A stretch of 10,316 nt of DNA from Negativicutes bacterium (GTDB lineage: Bacteria; Bacillota_C; Negativicutes; Sporomusales_B; JARLHX01), in contig JARLHX010000088.1 of the NCBI GenBank assembly GCA_031292035.1, positions 1 to 10,316 of the forward strand, read 5' to 3'. This document shows positions 6,892 to 10,316 of this stretch, one piece after another (position 1 is the stretch's first letter; each line of letters begins with the position of its first letter). Both the position numbers and the translations under genes were made by a program. The notes under the pieces are model-generated. The model searched no databases, was not told the DNA's origin, and saw only the letters and a list, made by a program, of their open reading frames with translations.

Positions 6892-7725
6892 ATGGCAATG
6901 ACGATGGAAAAAGAAAAGTCATTATTGCAGATCACCGGACAGATGCGCCGGGATATTGTTAAAATGCTGCATAATGTTCAGACAGGGCATCCCGGTGGCT
7001 CCCTGTCAGCGGTGGAAATTCTTACGGTGCTTTATTTTAACCAAATGAACGCTACCTGTGACAAGGCCTGCTGCCCCGACCGGGACCGTTTTATCGCGTC
7101 CAAGGGTCACTGCGCGCCGGTAATCTACACCACCCTGTGTGAAAAGGGCTATTTCCCCCGCGAGGAACTGTCCAACCTGCGGCAACTCGGCTGCATGCTC
7201 CAAGGACATCCGGATATGAAAAAGGTCCCTGGGATCGATATGTCAACAGGTTCGCTGGGTCTGGGTCTTTCAGTCGGTATCGGTATGGCCCTGTCGGCCA
7301 ACCTGGACAAAAAAGACTATTATACCTATGTGCTTCTTGGTGACGGCGAACTGCAGGAAGGCCAAATTTGGGAAGCGGCGATGGCAGCTCCCCGGTTCGG
7401 TTTGAACAAATTGATCGCGATTGTCGATAACAACGGTGTCCAGCTCGACGGCAAAGTGGATGACATCATGCCGCTTGGCAGCATCGCCGACAAATTCAAA
7501 GCCTTTGGCTGGAACGTGATCGAAGCTGACGGACACGACCTCCGCGCACTGGATGCGGCCTTTGATCAGGCTAAAACCAATCAGAGCGGACCGACCGTCA
7601 TTATCGCCAGCACGGTAAAAGGCAAAGGCGTCTCCTTTATGGAAGGCAAAAACGAATGGCATGGCAAGGCCATCAGCGACGACCTGTACGCTAAGGCGAT
7701 GGCCGAGCTTGGAGGTGGCAAATAA
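6892..7725 (+). CDS. Transketolase, N-terminal (ThDP pyrophosphate-binding) subunit
   Basis: A 277-residue subunit corresponding to the first half of full-length transketolase; it needs the next gene's product to form the active enzyme, which moves two-carbon ketol units between ketose and aldose phosphates. Seen: TGHPGGSLS (residues 31-39), SKGH (70-73), GSLGLGLS (120-127), and the ThDP/metal motif GDGELQEGQIWEA (150-162) completed by VDNN (178-181). All are intact. ATG 6892 has GGAGG (6879-6883) 8 bases upstream; in-frame ATGs at 6898 and 6904 are less well placed. The stop is one base before the next start, so translation is coupled. Split transketolases occur in Firmicutes, Archaea and others, often in dedicated catabolic clusters. 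Flanking by two polyol-type dehydrogenase genes supports a role in sugar or polyol breakdown rather than in the housekeeping pentose phosphate pathway. Confidence 0.93.
   Translation: MAMTMEKEKSLLQITGQMRRDIVKMLHNVQTGHPGGSLSAVEILTVLYFNQMNATCDKACCPDRDRFIASKGHCAPVIYTTLCEKGYFPREELSNLRQLGCMLQGHPDMKKVPGIDMSTGSLGLGLSVGIGMALSANLDKKDYYTYVLLGDGELQEGQIWEAAMAAPRFGLNKLIAIVDNNGVQLDGKVDDIMPLGSIADKFKAFGWNVIEADGHDLRALDAAFDQAKTNQSGPTVIIASTVKGKGVSFMEGKNEWHGKAISDDLYAKAMAELGGGK
7711..7716 (+). promoter_or_regulatory. Ribosome binding site that fixes the transketolase C-subunit start
   Basis: GGAGGT lies within the last codons of the N-subunit gene, 10 bases before ATG 7727. It makes 7727 the start in preference to the in-frame ATG at 7661, which would overlap the upstream gene by 65 bases and add 22 residues with no resemblance to the family. 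Confidence 0.75.
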
Positions 7726-7726
7726 T

Positions 7727-8656
7727 ATGAAAGCAATGCGTGAAGCTTATGGTGAGGCCCTGGTGGAACTCGGCAAGGAAAATTCTGATGTAGTGGTACT
7801 GGATGCCGACGTTTCTGGCTCAACCCGCACAATTCTATTTAAAAATGCACATCCTGACCGCTTCTTCAATATCGGCATCGCCGAAGGCAACATGGTGTCG
7901 ATCGCAGCCGGTCTGGCGGCTACCGGAAAAATTCCCTTTGTCAATACATTCGCCCTGTTTTTGGCACTGAGGGCCGGCGACCCCATCCGCAGCCTGATTG
8001 CCTACAATAAACTGAATGTCAAAATAGCCGGTGCCTACGGCGGTTTCTCCGATTCCTATGACGGCGCCAGCCATCAGTCGATCGAAGACGTGTCCATCAT
8101 GCGTTCCCTTCCCAACATGACCGTCATCGTGCCGGCTGACGAGCACGAAACCCGCCAGGCCGTCTTGGCTGCGGCCAAGTTTGACGGTCCGGTTTATCTG
8201 CGCCTCAGCCGGGCGGAAGTTCCCCCGGTCTATAAAGCCGACATGGCTTTTGAAATCGGTAAAGCCATCGTCGTCCGTCCTGGCAAGGATGTCACCATTA
8301 TTGCCTGCGGCTATATGCTGACCAAAGCGCTGGAAGCAGCCGACCTGTTAGCCCAAGACGGAATTCAGGCCGAAGTCATCGACATGCATACCATCAAGCC
8401 GATCGACAGCGAGGCCATCATCCGTTCGGTCACCAAGACCGGTGCGGTGGTTACTGTGGAAGAACAAAACATCTATGGCGGATTGGGCTCGGCGGTGGCC
8501 GAGGTGCTGGCTGCCAGCCGTCCCGCGCCGCTGGAAATCGTCGGTGTGATGGACAAATTCGGCGAGTCGGGTTCCTATGAAGGACTACTGCAGAAATTCG
8601 GTTTGGATAAAACCAGCGTCGCGTCAGCGGCGAAGAAGGTCATCGCTCGGAAATAA
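7727..8656 (+). CDS. Transketolase, C-terminal (pyrimidine-binding) subunit
   Basis: A 309-residue partner of the preceding subunit, carrying the pyrimidine-binding and C-terminal domains. Seen: MREAYGEAL start typical of the family, FFNIGIAEGNMV (residues 46-57) with the catalytic Glu53 that activates ThDP, FALFLALRAGDPIR (75-88), SYDGASHQSIED (110-121), NMTVIVPAD (130-138), and the C-terminal TVEEQNIYGGLGSAVAE region. The start at 7727 (one base after the previous stop) gives the standard N-terminus. The fold is shared with DXP synthase and the E1-beta subunits of 2-oxo acid dehydrogenases; the partner subunit with GDGELQEGQ makes transketolase the best call. Which ketose it acts on is unknown; split homologues known to be specialised (for example for apulose phosphate or sulfosugars) warn against assuming xylulose 5-phosphate. 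Confidence 0.93.
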   Translation: MKAMREAYGEALVELGKENSDVVVLDADVSGSTRTILFKNAHPDRFFNIGIAEGNMVSIAAGLAATGKIPFVNTFALFLALRAGDPIRSLIAYNKLNVKIAGAYGGFSDSYDGASHQSIEDVSIMRSLPNMTVIVPADEHETRQAVLAAAKFDGPVYLRLSRAEVPPVYKADMAFEIGKAIVVRPGKDVTIIACGYMLTKALEAADLLAQDGIQAEVIDMHTIKPIDSEAIIRSVTKTGAVVTVEEQNIYGGLGSAVAEVLAASRPAPLEIVGVMDKFGESGSYEGLLQKFGLDKTSVASAAKKVIARK

Positions 8657-8703
8657 GGTCAAGATAGTCATCCAGTCAACAGACTATTTACAGATCGAAA
8701 GAT

Positions 8704-8709
8704 AGGTGA
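8704..8709 (+). promoter_or_regulatory. Ribosome binding site supporting start at 8715
   Basis: AGGTGA is 5 bases upstream of ATG 8715. A longer reading from GTG 8706 would place the start codon inside this Shine-Dalgarno sequence, so 8715 is preferred; the protein then begins MKGLVKYARG as MDR dehydrogenases usually do. Confidence 0.7.
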
Positions 8710-8714
8710 CAGCC

Positions 8715-9752
8715 ATGAAAGGGCTAGTGAAATACGCAAGAGGGAACGGGAACATGGAAGTCCGGGAGATGCCCGAACCTAACCCGGCTCCCGGACAGAT
8801 CAAGGTGGAAATCCATGCCGCAGGCATCTGCGGTTCTGATCTGCACATTTACCATGACGACATTGATGGCATACCCATCAATCCCCCGGTGATCACCGGG
8901 CACGAATTCGCCGGTGTTGTCACGGCAGTGGGTGAAAACGTCACCCGCTGGAAAATCGGCGATCGTGTCAGCTCTGAGACTGCCTACAGTTTCTGCGGCG
9001 ACTGCCTGCATTGCCGCACCGGCTTTTACAACCTGTGCAACAACCGTCGGACGCTGGGATACTGGTATAACGGGGCATTCGCCCGTTACACCGTGGTTCC
9101 CCAGGAAAGAGTTCACCGTCTGCCGGAAAATGTTGATTTCCTGGCCGGGGCGCTGAGCGAGCCGCTGGCCTGTGTGACCCATGCGGTGATGGAACTCACC
9201 CGGATTGAAGCCGGTGACGTTGTTTTGGTAACCGGCCCGGGGGCTATCGGTCTGCTGGCGCTGCAGGTGGCTAAGGCGCAGGGGGCGACAGTTGTCGTCG
9301 CCGGTACAGGCGTCGACCATGAGCGGCTGGAAATGGCCAAAAAGCTTGGTGCCGACTATACCATCGATATTACCAAAGAGGATATTGCCGGCCTGATCGC
9401 CAAGCTAACCGGCGGCCGGGGCGCCGACGTCCTTTTGGAATGTTCCGGATCGCCGAAAGCGGTTGATTCCGGAATTATGTTGACCCGCAAGGCTGGGCAG
9501 TACACCCAGATTGGGTTGTTCGGCAAACCGCTGCAGGTCGATTTTGAAAAAATCTGCTACCGGGAAATCAAAGTCACCGGCTCGCTAGGTTCGACCTGGA
9601 CTTCCTGGGAAAAGGCCATGCAGCTCATGAGCATGGGCAAGGTCGACACCAAAATCCTGGCTTCAGATGTATTTCCGATTACCGAGTGGGAGAAAGCCTT
9701 TGAAAAGTTCGAAAAGAAAGAGGGCTTCAAGCTGATTTTGACTCCGGTCTAA
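8715..9752 (+). CDS. Zinc-dependent polyol/sorbitol dehydrogenase-like MDR oxidoreductase
   Basis: A 345-residue NAD(P)-dependent zinc dehydrogenase. Catalytic zinc: Cys39 in GICGSDLHIYH, His63-Glu64 in GHEFAG, Glu149 in ALSEPLACVTH. Structural zinc: Cys94, Cys97, Cys100 and Cys108. Nucleotide-binding turn GPGAIG at residues 174-179. The second strand ends in AGTGVD without the acidic residue at the usual spot, so coenzyme preference is less clear than in the other MDR enzyme of this window. It starts 58 bases after the transketolase C subunit and is closed by a strong terminator, so it is the third gene of the transketolase unit. A likely role is oxidation of a polyol to the ketose that feeds the transketolase branch, after phosphorylation by a kinase not in this window. 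L-iditol/sorbitol, threonine and similar dehydrogenases share this architecture. Confidence 0.9.
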   Translation: MKGLVKYARGNGNMEVREMPEPNPAPGQIKVEIHAAGICGSDLHIYHDDIDGIPINPPVITGHEFAGVVTAVGENVTRWKIGDRVSSETAYSFCGDCLHCRTGFYNLCNNRRTLGYWYNGAFARYTVVPQERVHRLPENVDFLAGALSEPLACVTHAVMELTRIEAGDVVLVTGPGAIGLLALQVAKAQGATVVVAGTGVDHERLEMAKKLGADYTIDITKEDIAGLIAKLTGGRGADVLLECSGSPKAVDSGIMLTRKAGQYTQIGLFGKPLQVDFEKICYREIKVTGSLGSTWTSWEKAMQLMSMGKVDTKILASDVFPITEWEKAFEKFEKKEGFKLILTPV

Positions 9753-9763
9753 GTCATCAAGCC

Positions 9764-9800
9764 AAGCCACCCTGGCGTAAAGGTCAGGGTGGCTTTTTTT
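9764..9800 (+). terminator. Intrinsic terminator of the transketolase unit
   Basis: AGCCACCCTG (9765-9774) pairs perfectly with CAGGGTGGCT (9785-9794) around a 10-base loop, followed by an uninterrupted T-run to 9800. An AAG on the left extends the stem by one A-T pair. It lies 11 bases after the stop codon. Confidence 0.95.
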
Positions 9801-9806
9801 GCGTAA

Positions 9807-9839
9807 ATTCCCTGCTGATTCGATTGGAAGGCAGGGAAT
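9807..9839 (+). repeat. 9-bp inverted repeat just after the terminator
   Basis: ATTCCCTGC (9807-9815) and GCAGGGAAT (9831-9839) are perfect inverted copies separated by 15 bases. No T-tract follows. It lies about 120 bases upstream of the mmdA promoter candidate, so it may be an operator or a processing hairpin. The rest of 9840-9935 holds no gene or clear motif that I can support. Confidence 0.55.
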
Positions 9840-9935
9840 GGCTTGGCAAAAGGCGAAAAGATATAAATGAATGGAATATTTCCCCTGCGGCCGGTAGATA
9901 TTCTTAAAGATCCCGTGCGTGAGCGAACCGGTTTT

Positions 9936-9964
9936 TTAGTTGTGTGTATTGCGCGGGGTATAAT
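9936..9964 (+). promoter_or_regulatory. Candidate sigma-70-type promoter for mmdA
   Basis: A perfect -10 box TATAAT is at 9959-9964. At 17 bases upstream is TTAGTT (9936-9941), a poor -35 match (consensus TTGACA). Transcription would start near 9971, leaving a leader of about 180 bases before the mmdA start codon. A missing -35 could be offset by an activator. Confidence 0.5.
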
Positions 9965-9970
9965 AATGGC

Positions 9971-10151
9971 AGCAATCGGCTTTTCAGTGAAAGAAAATAC
10001 TGGATTGCACCATCCAGGCGGCGAAAAGGCAGCATAGCCGTACAGTCGCCTGAGGGATAAAGCAGACGCAACCCGATAGGGTCTGAGCGCCCGGTTGTGA
10101 TGTTGCAATCATTCACCCGATAATTTTACCAGAAGAATAAAGGAGGATCAT
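9971..10151 (+). ncRNA. Structured 5' leader of mmdA, possible cis-regulatory RNA
   Basis: No gene is visible. The RNA could form a perfect 6-bp hairpin CTGGAT/ATCCAG (10000-10005 with 10012-10017). Next, two mutually exclusive stems share bases: CGGC (10019-10022) with GCCG (10037-10040), or GGCGA (10020-10024) with TCGCC (10046-10050). Then ACCC-GATA-GGGT (10071-10082) forms a small tetraloop hairpin flanked by CAGA/TCTG. ACCCGATA occurs again at 10115-10122, so GGGT could pair with either copy. The GACGCAA...GGGTCTgAG string is loosely reminiscent of the cyclic di-GMP-I riboswitch 3' part, but the rest of that consensus is not evident, so I do not assign a class. Confidence 0.4.
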
Positions 10152-10316
10152 ATGGCTACTATTTCGGAAAAAATCGACCTATTGAAACAAATGCAAGAAA
10201 AAGTTATCCTGGGCGGCGGGGCAAAGCGGATCGACAAACAGCACGCCAGCGGTAAACTCACCGCACGCGAGCGGATCGAAAAACTCCTTGATCCGGGAAC
10301 CTTCGTCGAACTCGAC
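10152..10316 (+). CDS. mmdA: Methylmalonyl-CoA decarboxylase alpha (carboxyltransferase) subunit, 3' truncated
   Basis: The first 55 residues of an acyl-CoA carboxylase carboxyltransferase subunit; the gene continues past the window (family length is about 510). The N-terminus reads [11 protein letters not shown], then [20 protein letters not shown] and [15 protein letters not shown], the family-typical GG-(x)-KR-x-x-KQH-x-x-GK-x-TARER motif. The MAT-x-x-EKI-LL opening resembles Veillonella-type methylmalonyl-CoA decarboxylase, a sodium-pumping biotin membrane complex that releases CO2 from methylmalonyl-CoA to give propionyl-CoA. Propionyl-CoA carboxylase beta subunits share the same motif, and the cut gene cannot separate the two firmly. 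Translation starts at ATG 10152, 5 bases after AGGAGG (10141-10146). It has its own promoter and leader and is separated from the transketolase unit by a terminator, so it probably belongs to succinate/propionate metabolism and not to the upstream island. Confidence 0.82.
   Translation, partial: MATISEKIDLLKQMQEKVILGGGAKRIDKQHASGKLTARERIEKLLDPGTFVELD

Noticed and set aside
7661..7726. In-frame upstream extension of the transketolase C subunit from ATG 7661
   Set aside because: It overlaps the N-subunit gene by 65 bases and adds 22 residues unlike the family; ATG 7727 has its own GGAGGT and gives the standard N-terminus.
9891..9937. CCGGT (9891-9895) / ACCGG (9927-9931) followed by six T, as a terminator
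   Set aside because: Only 5 bp closing a 31-base loop, with no gene upstream needing termination; the T-run more likely contributes to the AT-rich zone upstream of the TATAAT box.
10056..10090. Cyclic di-GMP-I (GEMM) riboswitch from the GACGCAA and GGGTCTgAG strings
   Set aside because: The conserved upstream GGCAAACC-hairpin-GG part is not recognisable and the bases between the two strings differ from the consensus; kept only as a class to test.
9749..10116. Two reverse-strand open frames (119 and 70 codons) in the gap before mmdA
   Set aside because: They overlap the terminator, the TATAAT box and the structured leader, show no domain-like sequence that I recognise, and lack convincing ribosome binding sites.

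Overview
The window reads as one strand (+) of a bacterial chromosome with a moderately high GC content and strong AGGAGG-type ribosome binding sites. The gene cut by the right edge closely resembles the alpha (carboxyltransferase) subunit of biotin-dependent methylmalonyl-CoA decarboxylase. Together with split two-subunit transketolase genes and Gram-positive-style start sites, this points to an anaerobic Firmicute, most plausibly a Negativicute such as a Sporomusa or Pelosinus relative. That placement is inference; no rRNA or tRNA is present to confirm it.

Layout, left to right. (1) The C-terminal part of a D-2-hydroxyacid dehydrogenase (1-616), then an MFS organic-anion transporter of the ACS type (681-1991), closed by a strong intrinsic terminator (2007-2036). 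(2) A probable four-gene operon: an Ldh2/YlbC-type malate/L-lactate dehydrogenase family oxidoreductase (2186-3253), a sodium:solute symporter (3286-4671), a nitrilase-superfamily C-N hydrolase (4728-5504) and a zinc-dependent MDR alcohol dehydrogenase (5568-6599). (3) A 292-base non-coding gap with a 13-bp perfect hairpin whose loop is complementary to the bases just upstream of the stem. (4) A second unit: transketolase N-terminal subunit (6892-7725), transketolase C-terminal subunit (7727-8656) and a second zinc-dependent MDR dehydrogenase (8715-9752), closed by a clear intrinsic terminator (9764-9800). (5) A 399-base gap with an inverted repeat, a perfect TATAAT box and a roughly 180-base leader with alternative pairings, leading into mmdA (10152 to the edge).

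Functionally this looks like a catabolic island for a polyol, sugar acid or hydroxy acid. Two transporter types bring in small organic anions. A D-type and an Ldh2-type dehydrogenase could interconvert enantiomers of a 2-hydroxy acid through the 2-oxo acid. Two zinc dehydrogenases could oxidise secondary alcohols to ketoses, and the split ThDP transketolase could move two-carbon ketol units into central metabolism. The C-N hydrolase suggests that an amide is opened somewhere. The actual substrate cannot be read from the sequence, and no regulator gene lies in the window. The methylmalonyl-CoA decarboxylase gene is probably a separate unit for succinate/propionate energy metabolism.

I do not see a clearly new defence, mobile or RNA-guided system. 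The most interesting signals are the two structured non-coding regions (6711-6772 and 9971-10151) and the unassigned combined pathway.
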